From NCBI GenBank assembly GCA_049520215.1, contig JBEKPZ010000013.1, forward strand, positions 7,432-71,431: DNA of 64,000 nucleotides, read 5' to 3'. The DNA comes from Bog-159 sp049520215 (lineage in GTDB: Bacteria; Acidobacteriota; Terriglobia; Bryobacterales; Bryobacteraceae). Made by a program: the position numbers and the translations under genes. A model generated the notes under the pieces. That model was not told the DNA's origin. It worked only from the letters and a program-made list of their open reading frames with translations, and ran no database searches. Positions 51,332 to 60,572 of the stretch are shown here, in pieces; positions within the stretch are counted from its first letter, which is position 1, and each line of letters begins with the position of its first letter.

Positions 51332-53128
51332 ATGAGAAGTAATCCTCTCCGCCAATTCGTATTGATCGCCTTCCTCGCAGCCCAACTGGCTTTCCCGCTG
51401 GTGTACAAGCGCCTGCAAGCGCGCGCCAAGGAACCCATGACTGTCGATCCAGCCACGGTCCTGGCCCGCTACGGCTTTCGCTTCCAAGAGTCCGCCAAGG
51501 CTGCCGGCATCGATTTCACGCACACTGCGGCGACCTTCGATCCCAAGCTCAGCCACATCATGCCGCAAGTGGCATCCATGGGGGCGGCGGTATCGATTGT
51601 GGACTTCGATCGCGACGGCTGGCCGGATATCTACGTTACCAATAGCGGCGAGGGCAGCCACAACGCCCTCTATCGGAACCTGGGCGACGGCACCTTCCGC
51701 GACGTGGCCGCAGAGGTGGGGTTGGCCGACGTCAACCTACCAGGAACGGGCGTGTCCACGGGCGCGGTATGGGGCGATTACGACAACGATGGCTACGAAG
51801 ACGTCTTCATCTATAAATGGGGCAAACCGGAGCTCTTCCATAACGACGGCGGCAAACATTTCACGCGTGTCACCGAACAGGCCGGCCTGCCGAAATGGGT
51901 GAATGCGAATTCGGCCATCTGGTTCGATTACGATCATGACGGAAAGCTCGACTTGTTTCTGGGCGGCTACTATCCGGAGGATATAGACCTCTGGCATCTG
52001 AACAACACCCGGATGATGCCCGACAGTTTCGAATATGCCCGGAACGGCGGGCGCAAGTATCTTTTCCACAATCTGGGCGGCGGACGTTTCGAAGAGGTCT
52101 CCGCGCGGATGGGCATCAACTCGCGCCGATGGGCGCTGGCGGCGGTGGCAGCCGACCTGCGCGGCACGGGCTACCCCGATCTGTTTGTGGCCAATGATTA
52201 TGGCGTATCCGAGGTTTACTTCAACGAAGGCGGCAAGCGGTTTCGCGAAGCCGGCAAGGAAACGGGCATCGGCGCAGCGCCCAAGAGCGGCATGAACGCG
52301 GCGGTTGGCGATGTGCTCAATCAGGGCCGCTTCGGCGTTTATGTTTCGAACATCTCGGAGGAGGGTGTGCTGGTGCAGGGCAACAACCTGTGGATGCCGC
52401 GGGCGGGCACATCCGGCGCGAATATCCAGTACGACAACATGGCTACCGCGATGGGCGTGGATTTAGGCGGCTGGAGCTTCGGCGCACAATTCGGCGATTT
52501 GAACAACGACGGCTTTCTGGATCTGTACGCGGTGAACGGGAACGTGTCGCTCGACCGCAATCGGAGCTATTGGTACGACTACTCCAAAGTTGCGGGCGGC
52601 AACTCGGCCATCATCTCCGACGCCGCCAACTGGCCCCCGTTGGACGGGCGCAGCCTATCCGGTTATCAGCAGAAGCGAGTCTGGATCAACGACGGCGCGG
52701 GTCAATTCAAAGAAGTCGCTCAGCTCGTCGGCGTCACGGATGTTTATGACGGCCGCTCCATCGCGCTGGCGGATTTTGGAAATCGGGGCGCCCTGGACGC
52801 CGTGGTAGCGAACGAAAGAGGTCCGCTGCTGTTGTACCGGAATACCGTGTCGCCGGAAAACCGGTGGATCGAGTTCGAGTTGGAAGGCCGCACGAGCAAC
52901 CGCAGCGCAATCGGCGCCCAAGTGAAAGTGCTCTGGAATGGCCAGGAGCAGGTTCAGGAAGTCTCCGGTGGAAGCGGCTTTTGCGCACAAAACCAGCGGC
53001 GGCTGCACTTCGGATTGGGTAAGGCTAGCAGTGTCGGGAAGGTCGAGATTCGCTGGCCGTCGGGCCAGACGCAAACCCTCGCCGCGCCGGAGCTGAATCG
53101 TATCCATAAGGTAGTTGAGCCTTCATGA
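51332..53128 (+). CDS. CRTAC1-family FG-GAP/ASPIC secreted protein
   Basis: The product is 598 aa. An N-terminal signal or anchor (FVLIAFLAAQLAFPLVY) precedes FG-GAP repeats with calcium loops: IVDFDRDGWPDIYVTNSGEG, GDYDNDGYEDVFIYKWG, FDYDHDGKLDLFLGGYY, DLNNDGFLDLYAVNGN. The C-terminus holds an UnbV/ASPIC domain (RSAIGAQVKVLWNGQEQVQE, LHFGLGKASSVGKVEIRWPS). The fold is a seven-blade integrin-like propeller, probably periplasmic. Its stop overlaps the start of the RnfD-like gene (ATGA), so the two are translationally coupled, which is notable for a protein class usually found alone. Confidence 0.88.
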   Translation: MRSNPLRQFVLIAFLAAQLAFPLVYKRLQARAKEPMTVDPATVLARYGFRFQESAKAAGIDFTHTAATFDPKLSHIMPQVASMGAAVSIVDFDRDGWPDIYVTNSGEGSHNALYRNLGDGTFRDVAAEVGLADVNLPGTGVSTGAVWGDYDNDGYEDVFIYKWGKPELFHNDGGKHFTRVTEQAGLPKWVNANSAIWFDYDHDGKLDLFLGGYYPEDIDLWHLNNTRMMPDSFEYARNGGRKYLFHNLGGGRFEEVSARMGINSRRWALAAVAADLRGTGYPDLFVANDYGVSEVYFNEGGKRFREAGKETGIGAAPKSGMNAAVGDVLNQGRFGVYVSNISEEGVLVQGNNLWMPRAGTSGANIQYDNMATAMGVDLGGWSFGAQFGDLNNDGFLDLYAVNGNVSLDRNRSYWYDYSKVAGGNSAIISDAANWPPLDGRSLSGYQQKRVWINDGAGQFKEVAQLVGVTDVYDGRSIALADFGNRGALDAVVANERGPLLLYRNTVSPENRWIEFELEGRTSNRSAIGAQVKVLWNGQEQVQEVSGGSGFCAQNQRRLHFGLGKASSVGKVEIRWPSGQTQTLAAPELNRIHKVVEPS

Positions 53129-53961
53129 GCACCGGACTCGCCACCGTGGCTCCTAAGCCCAGGTCCCCGCTAGGGCGCTTTTTCAGCGCTGAAAATCGCT
53201 ATCTCTCGCCGCTGTTCATCACCCTGATCCTGCTGGTGGGCAATCTGTCGTTCGGCCTGCTGGAGAGCTTCTCGCGAACGCTACTGGCGATCGGCACGGC
53301 GCTGTCGCTGGAGATCGTATTAGGACGCTGGTTCTGGGGCAAGATTCCGAATCTCGCCAGCGGCTACATCACCGGCATCAGTGTGGGCATTCTGCTGCGC
53401 TCGCCGGAATTCTGGCCCTATGGCCTCTGCAGCGCCATTGCGATTACTTCCAAGTATGCGATTCGCGTACGCGGCCGCCATATCTGGAATCCGTCCAACT
53501 TCGCGATTTGCGCCATGCTGCTGGTCGCGCCGGAGTTCGTCGCGGCGCTGAGCATTCAATGGGGGAACACGGTCTGGCCCATGGTAGTGATTTGGGTGCT
53601 GGGAGCCTTCATCGTTTATCGCGTACAGCGCTTTCATATCACAGCGACATACGTAGCTTCGTTTGTGGCCCTGGCGCTGCTGCGAACGCTGATCACCGGG
53701 CACCCTTTCCTGGCTGAAGTCGCGCCCATCACGGGTCCGATGTACCAGCTTTTCATTTTTTTCATGATTACCGATCCGAAGACCACGGTGACACCGAAGT
53801 GGGCGCAATGTCTGGTGGCCGGGCTGGTGGCGGTAGCGGAACTGATTCTGCGCCTCGCGCACATCGTCAACGCGCCGTTTTTCGCCCTGACGATTGTCGG
53901 GCCGGCGGCGATGCTGGTGGAGATTTGGCGGAGCTCGCGGCCGGCGAAAACCCACGCCTGA
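53125..53961 (+). CDS. RnfD/NqrB-like membrane protein
   Basis: The product is 278 aa with about eight helices. The segment SKYAIRVRGRHIWNPSNFAI is characteristic of RnfD/NqrB, and the late FFMITDPKTTVTPKW with the Thr-Asp-Pro-Lys matches the second conserved block. In Rnf and Nqr complexes these subunits carry covalent FMN on a Thr (SGAT-type motif); here no SGAT is evident, so flavinylation is unsure. No other Rnf subunits are in the window, so it may act with the CRTAC1-like protein encoded just upstream rather than in a full Rnf complex. Confidence 0.8.
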   Translation: MSTGLATVAPKPRSPLGRFFSAENRYLSPLFITLILLVGNLSFGLLESFSRTLLAIGTALSLEIVLGRWFWGKIPNLASGYITGISVGILLRSPEFWPYGLCSAIAITSKYAIRVRGRHIWNPSNFAICAMLLVAPEFVAALSIQWGNTVWPMVVIWVLGAFIVYRVQRFHITATYVASFVALALLRTLITGHPFLAEVAPITGPMYQLFIFFMITDPKTTVTPKWAQCLVAGLVAVAELILRLAHIVNAPFFALTIVGPAAMLVEIWRSSRPAKTHA

Positions 53962-53966
53962 TTCCA

Positions 53967-54701
53967 ATGACTGAATTTGCCGGCGGCGGGTTGCTGGATC
54001 CGGTCGCCGCCTATGATCTGATCGCACCTGTCTATGCGCGCCTGGCGAAACAGCGCCAGGCGTATCTCGACGCCATCGATCGGTGTATCGTGGCCGAAAT
54101 TCCACCCGGCAGCCGGTCGCTGCTGGATGTAGGCGCCGGGGACGGCGCGCGCGCTGCGCGTATCGCCGAGGCCGCCGGCTTGCGGGGTCTCACTCTGTTG
54201 GAGCCGAGCAGCGTCATGCTGAGCCGCTGTGCTACGAGGGCAACCATCTGGGCCATGCGGGCCGAGAATCTTCACTCGCAGCAAGGTAGCTTCGACGTCG
54301 TCACCTGTCTCTGGAACGTCCTCGGACATATTCAACCCGCCGCTGTCCGGGTTCAAATGCTGCGCCAGCTCGCGCGGCTGGTGTCGGCGGGAGGCAGGGT
54401 CTTCATCGACCTGAACCACCGCTATAACGCGCGTCACTACGGAACCATACCGACCGCCGCTCGTTACCTCCGGGACTGGGTATCGCCAGGCGAACATAAC
54501 GGCGATGTCAGGGTCACCTGGGACATAGAAGGCCAGCGCATCTCGACCACCGGACACGTCTTTACCCATCGGGAGTTCATCGCCCTGTCCCAGGCCGCCG
54601 GTCTAACGATCGAGAAACGGTTTGTGGTGGACTATGCTTCGGGACAGCACCGGCGGCGGAGTTGCGCAGGCAATTTCCTCTATGTTCTGCGCAACCTGTG
54701 A
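53967..54701 (+). CDS. SAM-dependent methyltransferase (class I)
   Basis: The product is 244 aa. Motif I is LLDVGAGDGARAARIAEAAG, motif II GLTLLEPSSVML, motif IV FDVVTCLWNVLGHI, and GGRVFIDLNHRYN follows. The N-terminus DPVAAYDLIAPVYARLAKQR suits ubiE-like small-molecule methyltransferases. It starts five bases after the RnfD-like gene, so it belongs to that operon. The 3' end overlaps the converging aminotransferase gene by 22 bases. Substrate unknown. Confidence 0.85.
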   Translation: MTEFAGGGLLDPVAAYDLIAPVYARLAKQRQAYLDAIDRCIVAEIPPGSRSLLDVGAGDGARAARIAEAAGLRGLTLLEPSSVMLSRCATRATIWAMRAENLHSQQGSFDVVTCLWNVLGHIQPAAVRVQMLRQLARLVSAGGRVFIDLNHRYNARHYGTIPTAARYLRDWVSPGEHNGDVRVTWDIEGQRISTTGHVFTHREFIALSQAAGLTIEKRFVVDYASGQHRRRSCAGNFLYVLRNL

Positions 54702-55816
54702 ACGTTCTCCAGCGCCTCGCGCAGGGTCAGGCAAACCTCGGCGATTTCGTCGTCGGTGACCCGATTGAAAAACGGCAGCGCCACCGTGCGGGGCGCCACC
54801 TGCTCGGTGACGGTCAAATCGCACGCGCGATTGGCATATGCTGCGTAGAGCGGTTGCCGGTGCAGAGGAGCGAAATAGCGCCCGCAACCAATACCCCGCG
54901 CCGCCATGAAGCCAACCACTCCGTCGCGGTCCTCCTGCGTGCAGCACGTCGGCAGGCGGACGACGAACACGAACCAGCACGCCCGCCCCTCCGCCGCCTG
55001 AAGTACTGGGAGGATCAGATCTGGAACCGTCCGCAGATGTTCGTGGTAACAGGCCGCCCGATTTTCACGCCGCGAGAGAATGCTGTCGATCCGCTTCATT
55101 TGCGAGATGCCCAGAGCACAGTTGATGTCGGAAAGCCGGTAGTTGTAACCGAGCAGGCTATGGTTCAGCCAGGCGTCGGCCGGCTGCCTGCCCTGATTGC
55201 GCAGCGCACGAATCGTCTCGGCCAGGTGACGATCGCGCGTGACCACCATTCCGCCTTCGCCGGTGGTGATTGGCTTGTTGGGGTAGAAACCGAAGACTCC
55301 CAAGTCACCCAGCCCGCCGACTTTCCTTCCGCCATACTCGGCGCCCAGCGCCTCGCAAGCGTCCTCAATCACCCTGAGCCCGTGCCGGGCGGCAATGTCG
55401 AGGATTGGATCGAGGTCCGCGGGATGCCCGAACGTGTGCACCGCGATGATGGCGCGAGTCCTGGGCGTGATGGCCCGCAGTATGCTCTCGGGTGTCAGGT
55501 TGAGCGTGCGCGGATCGATATCGGCGAATACCGGCCTGGCTCGTTGATAAAGAACCGCATGGGCGGCGGCAATGAAAGTGAAGGACGGGACAATCACTTC
55601 ATCGTTCTCGCCGATTCCCAGAGCAGCCAGGCCCAGGTGCAATCCGGCCGTGCCCGAAGAAAGCGCTACGCCGTACGGCACACCGACATAGTGGGCCAGC
55701 GATTCCTCGAATTCTTCCAACTTCGGGCCGAGACTGAGCCGGGGGCTGCGCAGCACGGCCACCACGGCTTCGATATCGGCCTCGGCGATGTCCGGCGCCG
55801 AAAGCGGAATCCTCAT
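54680..55816 (-). CDS. DegT/DnrJ/EryC1/StrS sugar aminotransferase (LegC/PseC-like)
   Basis: The product is 378 aa. PLP-site elements: SSGTAGLHLGLAALGI, DPRTLNLTPES, VHTFGHPADLDPI, RVIEDACEALGAEYGGRKVG and the Lys in FYPNKPITTGEGGM. It transfers an amino group to a keto-sugar nucleotide. The two genes upstream encode a 4,6-dehydratase and a NeuC-like epimerase, which together suggest legionaminic-acid-type synthesis (LegC role). ATG 55816 overlaps the epimerase's stop (ATGA). Confidence 0.88.
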   Translation of the reverse strand: MRIPLSAPDIAEADIEAVVAVLRSPRLSLGPKLEEFEESLAHYVGVPYGVALSSGTAGLHLGLAALGIGENDEVIVPSFTFIAAAHAVLYQRARPVFADIDPRTLNLTPESILRAITPRTRAIIAVHTFGHPADLDPILDIAARHGLRVIEDACEALGAEYGGRKVGGLGDLGVFGFYPNKPITTGEGGMVVTRDRHLAETIRALRNQGRQPADAWLNHSLLGYNYRLSDINCALGISQMKRIDSILSRRENRAACYHEHLRTVPDLILPVLQAAEGRACWFVFVVRLPTCCTQEDRDGVVGFMAARGIGCGRYFAPLHRQPLYAAYANRACDLTVTEQVAPRTVALPFFNRVTDDEIAEVCLTLREALENVHRLRRT

Positions 55817-56991
55817 TTCGACAGCCCTGAGGCATTCTCGTCCAAGACGGGTGCCCGCTTGGTCAGGAGTTCCTCGCCCAGCGGTACGGACGCCAGCACG
55901 GAGACGATTCGTTCCGCGGCATGCCCGTCGCCATAGGGGTTTTCCATTCCGCGAAGCGATCGGCGAAAGCCCTCCCTGGTCGCGACGCCGACGCGATCCA
56001 GAATGGAGGCGGGGCTGGCCTCGGCATCGAGTACATTGCGAGCTCGCTCCCGCCCGCGCTGCCTTATCCCCACGTTGACCACCGGCAACTCGAACGAGGC
56101 CGCCTCCATGATCCCGCTGCTGGAGTTTCCCACCAATAAATCGACGCATCCCAACAGGCTCCAATAAAGCGCCGGATCCAGATTGACGAAGACCCTGCCG
56201 CTTCCAAGCCGGCGGATGCAGTTATTCGTGCGCTCGATCAGCTCCCGGCTGCCGGCGTCGGCGTTCGGATAGCAGAACAAAAGCTGCGCTGGCACGGATT
56301 CAAGCGCCAGGAACAGGGCGTCGGCTTCCCGTGTGGTATCGCGAGCTATGGTCGTTGGGTGGAATGCAACCAAGGCTGTTGCTGGCGTGAAATGAATGTC
56401 GAGGCGATCCTCAACTTGTTCGCGGCTCATCAGCCGGCTGCGACGGAGGTGGTCGAGCGAAGGAGCGCCGGCCCGGTGTACGCGCCACTCCTCCTCGCCC
56501 ATGGCGACCACTCGGCGCCGTGCCAATTCCGTGGACGTGAAGTGGACGTGGCTCAGTTTGGTCAGTGCGTTGCGGATGGCGTCGTCAATGGCGCCTTCGC
56601 TGACCTCCCCGCCTTCTACGTGCGCGATTGGGATTCGCAGGGCCGTCGCCACCGTCGCCGGAGCCAGCATCTCGTAACGGTCCGCAATGAGTAACAGCAG
56701 GTCGGGACGCATCCGGCCAAGGCAGTCGGCCAGGCCGAGGGTGGCAACACCGATGGTCTTCGCCATGCCGACATCGCTATCGGAACTCAGCAGGCATTCG
56801 ATCCGCGCCTCCATCGGGAACCCGTCGTTTTCGATCTCTCCAGCCGTGCAGCCGAATTCGGGCGATAGATGGGATCCAAGCGCGATGAGCTTCAGATCCA
56901 CGCCCGGGTGTGCCGCCAATTCTTTCAGAGGCCAGTAGAGATGGCAGTAGTCGGCGCGCGAGGAAGTGACGACGGCGATCCTGCGCCTCAT
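55813..56991 (-). CDS. UDP-sugar 2-epimerase, hydrolysing (NeuC/LegG-like)
   Basis: The product is 392 aa of the epimerase_2 GT-B fold: VTSSRADYCHLYWPLKELA at the N-terminus, LLLIADRYEMLAPATVATAL, HVEGGEVSEGAIDDAIRNAL and the C-terminal LLVGNSSSGIMEAASFELPV, all typical of NeuC and LegG rather than WecB. It converts a UDP-activated diamino- or N-acetyl hexose to the free manno sugar and UDP. ATG 56991 overlaps the dehydratase stop (ATGA). Confidence 0.9.
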   Translation of the reverse strand: MRRRIAVVTSSRADYCHLYWPLKELAAHPGVDLKLIALGSHLSPEFGCTAGEIENDGFPMEARIECLLSSDSDVGMAKTIGVATLGLADCLGRMRPDLLLLIADRYEMLAPATVATALRIPIAHVEGGEVSEGAIDDAIRNALTKLSHVHFTSTELARRRVVAMGEEEWRVHRAGAPSLDHLRRSRLMSREQVEDRLDIHFTPATALVAFHPTTIARDTTREADALFLALESVPAQLLFCYPNADAGSRELIERTNNCIRRLGSGRVFVNLDPALYWSLLGCVDLLVGNSSSGIMEAASFELPVVNVGIRQRGRERARNVLDAEASPASILDRVGVATREGFRRSLRGMENPYGDGHAAERIVSVLASVPLGEELLTKRAPVLDENASGLSK

Positions 56992-58115
56992 CCGGAGACA
57001 CTCCCGGAGTTGTTCGTGGCAGCGAGGATGATGGAACTTGGACGGTACTCCGGAACCATGGCGCATATGGTTCCCACCAGTCCCATCACATCGCGGCTAG
57101 TGATGTGCCAGGCGAATTGTTCCATCCTCTTGTACAGTTCATTCGGGTCGGGACTCGGCGTCCTTATGACTTGCAACGGGCCGGCAGCGGACCCTTCGCG
57201 GATTTCCGTCTGGAACAGCAAGGCTTCTTCGATTTTCTCTCCCGGCCGCAGACCGATAAACCGGATTTCGATTTCCTTTCCGGAACCATTCGCGATTGCT
57301 CCGATCAGGAAGCATGCCAGATCGGCGATTCGCTCGGGCTCCCCAAGCTCCGGCAGCAGGATTCTCCCGGCGCACTCCGCGGCGCCGCCGGCAAGGATCG
57401 CCTCGACCGCATCATGCCGGGACATGAAATACCGGCGCGCGTCCGGATGGGTGACGGTAACTGGTCCGCGCCTTGAGATCTGCTCCCGAAAAATCGGGAC
57501 TACGCTGCCGCTCGATCCGATGACGTTGCCGAGCCGGACAACATTCATCCTGCATTGCGGGCTGCTGAGCGTGGCCATGGTCAATTCCGCAAGCCGCTTG
57601 GATGCGCCCATGATGCTGTGCGGGTTCACCGCCTTGTCCGTGGATACCAAAACCAATGACGCGGCGCCGTGCTGGACCGCCGCCCGCGCCAGCGCGTATG
57701 TGCCCAGCGTATTTTCGCGAACTGCAGCCAGCGGGTTATGTTCCAGGAGGGAAACATGCTTTAAGGCCGCCGCATGATACACCATGCCCGGGCGATAGCG
57801 GGCGAACACGCTGTTCAGCAATTCGGTATCCGTCACGCTTCCCAGGACGGCTTCGTGAGGGACCTGTACATGCTTCGCCTCAAGGCGCTGCTGGACTTGA
57901 AACAGGTTGTGCTCGGAGGCGTCGAGCAGGACAATTTTAGCGGGACCGGAGGCGGCGATCGCGTCGACCAGGGCCGACCCGATATAGCCGCCCGCTCCGG
58001 TTACCAGAACCGGTTGGCCTGCGGCCGCAAAGCCGAACTGCGATCCCTCATACTGTTCGCCCGCGCGTGAAAGAAACCGATTGTATCGAGGTGCTCCACG
58101 ATTGAACTTAGTCAC
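56988..58115 (-). CDS. UDP-GlcNAc 4,6-dehydratase-like SDR (LegB/CapD type)
   Basis: The product is 375 aa. It has an extended SDR fold: VLVTGAGGYIGSALVDAI (NAD site), YHAAALKHVSLLEHNP, LVSTDKAVNPHSIMGASKRL, where Met replaces the catalytic Tyr of YxxxK as in PseB/FlaA1-type inverting or retaining dehydratases. RFIGLRPGEKIEEALL and RYFMSRHDAVEAIL confirm the CapD/Polysacc_synt_2 family. The soluble form lacks the N-terminal membrane domain of CapD. It is first of the three-gene sugar operon. Confidence 0.88.
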   Translation of the reverse strand: MTKFNRGAPRYNRFLSRAGEQYEGSQFGFAAAGQPVLVTGAGGYIGSALVDAIAASGPAKIVLLDASEHNLFQVQQRLEAKHVQVPHEAVLGSVTDTELLNSVFARYRPGMVYHAAALKHVSLLEHNPLAAVRENTLGTYALARAAVQHGAASLVLVSTDKAVNPHSIMGASKRLAELTMATLSSPQCRMNVVRLGNVIGSSGSVVPIFREQISRRGPVTVTHPDARRYFMSRHDAVEAILAGGAAECAGRILLPELGEPERIADLACFLIGAIANGSGKEIEIRFIGLRPGEKIEEALLFQTEIREGSAAGPLQVIRTPSPDPNELYKRMEQFAWHITSRDVMGLVGTICAMVPEYRPSSIILAATNNSGSVSG

Positions 58116-58348
58116 GATCTGCCTGCAATTGACAAGTATGACGCAAACGCCGGGTCCAGGCTATCGAGGCTTGCGAATCCGCACTAGCGCAGCGCACGGA
58201 TCGTTCTAACCCAAAGCCAAGTACCGCCGGAATCCTCACCGCGAACCGGATAATATCGCGCAAGCAGATCCCGATTCAAAACAACTCGCCAGGCTTAAGA
58301 AAGGGGTGGACGGCTGGAATCGATGAAGAGAGGCCAAGCCGCTGATAA
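58116..58348. other. Intergenic region upstream of the sugar operon
   Basis: No gene is seen. A promoter for the minus-strand operon is expected here but no clear boxes were found. Confidence 0.35.
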
Positions 58349-58445
58349 GTACTTGCGCTCAGCGGGGCGAACCTCGTCGGTGTGAACTTCAATTGGGCGA
58401 ACCTCGGCGGAGCGGACATCACCGGAGCAATCTTCGGGCAAACGA
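58349..58445 (+). pseudogene. Fragment of a pentapeptide-repeat protein
   Basis: About 30 codons with A(N/D)LxG-type pentapeptides (GANLVGVNFNWANLGGADIT). It has stops just upstream and is joined directly to an unrelated minus-strand fragment. Confidence 0.45.
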
Positions 58446-58665
58446 TCGGCACGTCGTCGCCGAACACTACCAGGAGATCGCATAGCTACTTACCGTCTCC
58501 TTTACCGCTCGACCTCTGGTCCCGAAAGTGTTGGGGTAGCTCAAACAGCGATAAGAACGAGCGGTCACACAAGCGTTGTAGGTATCGCTCAGCCGGAGTG
58601 ACGCCGTTGGCGCGCAGCAACGCGGAAGGATGCCTCCACTTGCCCGCCTAACGCGCTACCCCGTA
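58446..58665 (-). pseudogene. Fragment of a nuclease-like hypothetical protein with nonsense codon
   Basis: The minus strand reads LLRANGVTPAERYLQRLCDR, SFLSLFELPQHFRDQ, SSGKGDGK, then a TAG, then LCDLLVVFGDDV. I recall this as the N-terminus of a conserved family in which the stop position is Glu (GKELCDLLVV), an acidic residue in a possible nuclease-like core. A GAG-to-TAG change and truncation at both ends make it a remnant. Confidence 0.4.
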
Positions 58666-58708
58666 GATGTCCCTTGAAGCGCGAAATGGCCCCGACTGTA
58701 TCGTGAAG

Positions 58709-59047
58709 CTATGCAAACGTGAGGCGTTGCTGGGCTGGAGGCGCAGGCGGCCTCTCCTCCAGCTCCCGCCGTTGATTCCTTAGCATGGCGACGACCAGTT
58801 GCCAGGTTGGGCCGGGCGTGTCGCGCCACGGTGCCGGAACGGCGATCATGTAGTATCGCCGCGTGTCCGGATCGAAGCTGAAAAACCCGGCCTGCCGCCG
58901 GACGAGCCGCTTCCACTCGTCCGCCGTGGCGACCCGGCTTACACCAGCCCGCACTCCGCCGGGATCTCGACGATGTCCACGAGTCCGGGAGCTTGAGCGC
59001 TGCTTCAGTTCCGCCAAGAAGTCCGACCGGGGAACGAACCCTACCCG
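58709..59047 (-). pseudogene. Frameshifted small conserved hypothetical gene
   Basis: Three phases each hold part of what seems one protein: VGFVPRSDFLAELKQR, then APGLVDIVEIPAECGLV, then ATADEWKRLVRRQAGFFSFD and DTRRYYMIAVPAPWRDTPGP. Two frameshifts separate them. The product would be about 110 residues. Function unknown; the neighbouring fragments suggest the whole stretch is decaying. Confidence 0.45.
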
Positions 59048-59071
59048 CCGAGGTTGGTTAGAGTAGGCAGT

Positions 59072-60190
59072 ATGCACATCGAGACTTTGGCCGTACACGC
59101 AGGACGCCGCACAGATCCGGCTACGGGCGCGCTCGTGCCGCCCATCTCGCTCTCCACGACCTTCGAAAGGGCGCAGGACGGCGAATACCCGCTCGGATTC
59201 AGTTATTCTCGGGAGGACAATCCAAATCGCCGGGGCCTGGAAGTGTGCCTCGCGGCACTGGAAGGCGGCACGGAGGCGCTGGCATTTCCATCCGGTATGG
59301 CCGCGGTAAACGCCATCGTTCAAGGCCTGGAACCGGGCGACCACATCATCGCTCCCGACGATGTCTACTACGGTGTGAGGAAGTTGATCGGTGAGGTGTA
59401 CGGCAAGTGGCGGCTGGAAGTGACTTATATAGATATGACCGATCTGGACGCCGTCAACGCCGCTGTTCGTCCGAACACGCGCCTGGTTTGGGTGGAGACG
59501 CCATCGAACCCGTTGCTCAAGATCGCAGACCTACCGGCGATTGCCACCATCGCGCACCGCGCCAACGCCATCAGCGTGTGCGACGGAACTTTCGCGACGC
59601 CAGCCCTCCAGCGGCCCCTGGAGTGGGGAATCGACATGGTTGTCCACTCGACGACAAAATATATCGGAGGGCACAGCGATGCGGTGGGCGGAGTGTTGAT
59701 CACCAAATTCCAGAACTATCTGTTTGAGCGGGCTCGCAAGTCGCAGAAGTTCGGCGGTGCCGTACCTTCGCCTTTCGATTGCTGGTTGATTCTGCGAGGA
59801 GTGGAGACCTTACCGTGTCGTGTGCGAGCACAGACAGAGAGCGCCGGCCGGATTGCTGCATTCCTGAACTCGCACGAGGCAGTAGAGGCGGTCTACTACC
59901 CGGGTCTGGCCGGCCATCCGGGTCATCAGGTTGCGGCCCGTCAAATGGTCGGATTTGGCGGCATGCTCTCCGTGCAGGTGCGTGGCACTCGCGAACGCGC
60001 GATGCAAGTCGGCGCGAATGTCCGGATCTTTACTCGCGCAACCAGCCTCGGCGGCACGCACAGCTTGATTGAACATCGCGCATCAATAGAGGGGCCGAAA
60101 ACTCGCACGCCGCAGAACTTGCTGCGCATTTCGGTAGGGCTGGAGCATACCGAAGACCTCATCGGCGACTTGCAGCAGGCGCTGACATGA
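59072..60190 (+). CDS. Cys/Met-metabolism PLP enzyme (cystathionine gamma-synthase/lyase type)
   Basis: The product is 372 aa. It has TLAVHAGRRTDPATGALVPP at the start, YSREDNPNRRGLEVCLAALE, AFPSGMAAVNAI, the PLP Lys in VVHSTTKYIGGHSDAVGG, and SLGGTHSLIEHRASI near the end. It belongs to the MetB/MetC/MGL group acting on cystathionine, O-succinylhomoserine or related thioethers; which one cannot be read from sequence. ATG 59072 gives the family N-terminus, in preference to the frame's earlier GTG-region start at 59054. Confidence 0.9.
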   Translation: MHIETLAVHAGRRTDPATGALVPPISLSTTFERAQDGEYPLGFSYSREDNPNRRGLEVCLAALEGGTEALAFPSGMAAVNAIVQGLEPGDHIIAPDDVYYGVRKLIGEVYGKWRLEVTYIDMTDLDAVNAAVRPNTRLVWVETPSNPLLKIADLPAIATIAHRANAISVCDGTFATPALQRPLEWGIDMVVHSTTKYIGGHSDAVGGVLITKFQNYLFERARKSQKFGGAVPSPFDCWLILRGVETLPCRVRAQTESAGRIAAFLNSHEAVEAVYYPGLAGHPGHQVAARQMVGFGGMLSVQVRGTRERAMQVGANVRIFTRATSLGGTHSLIEHRASIEGPKTRTPQNLLRISVGLEHTEDLIGDLQQALT

Positions 60191-60572
60191 GCTTTGGAGG
60201 ATGAATGATTCGGTTTCTCGATCAGCGGGCTTTCATTTGTGCAGGGTCTGGTGCACGTCGCGCGGACGGAGGTCGAAGCGTGCCCGTTTTGCAACTTGCC
60301 AGAAAAGCGGCCGGGACGATGGGGTGAAGGGCTGACGGCGGACAAGATGAAGGACTGCCGGTGCAACACGATCTGGCCAATTTCAGGGATGCTGCACCCG
60401 CCGCCCCGTCCCTGCGCTACGGCCCGCGGCCGCTCGGTTGGAGGCCAACGGCGTCCTGGGATCCGCGTTCCATCCGAGCAGCATTATCAACATGTTGGGC
60501 TTTGTTTGTGTCAGATCCGGGTGCCATCCCGGCGCTCCTTCGCGCCAACCCGCCCCCCACGACGCCTTACCC
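60191..60572. other. Intergenic region with possible gene remnant
   Basis: A short stretch near 60280 encodes ACPFCNLPEKR, which recalls HIT-type or zinc-ribbon proteins, but nothing else of those families follows. No intact gene is supported. Confidence 0.3.

Noticed and set aside
60250..60400. HIT-family protein remnant (ACPFCNLPEKR)
   Set aside because: Only one short motif; no HxHxH follows in any phase.
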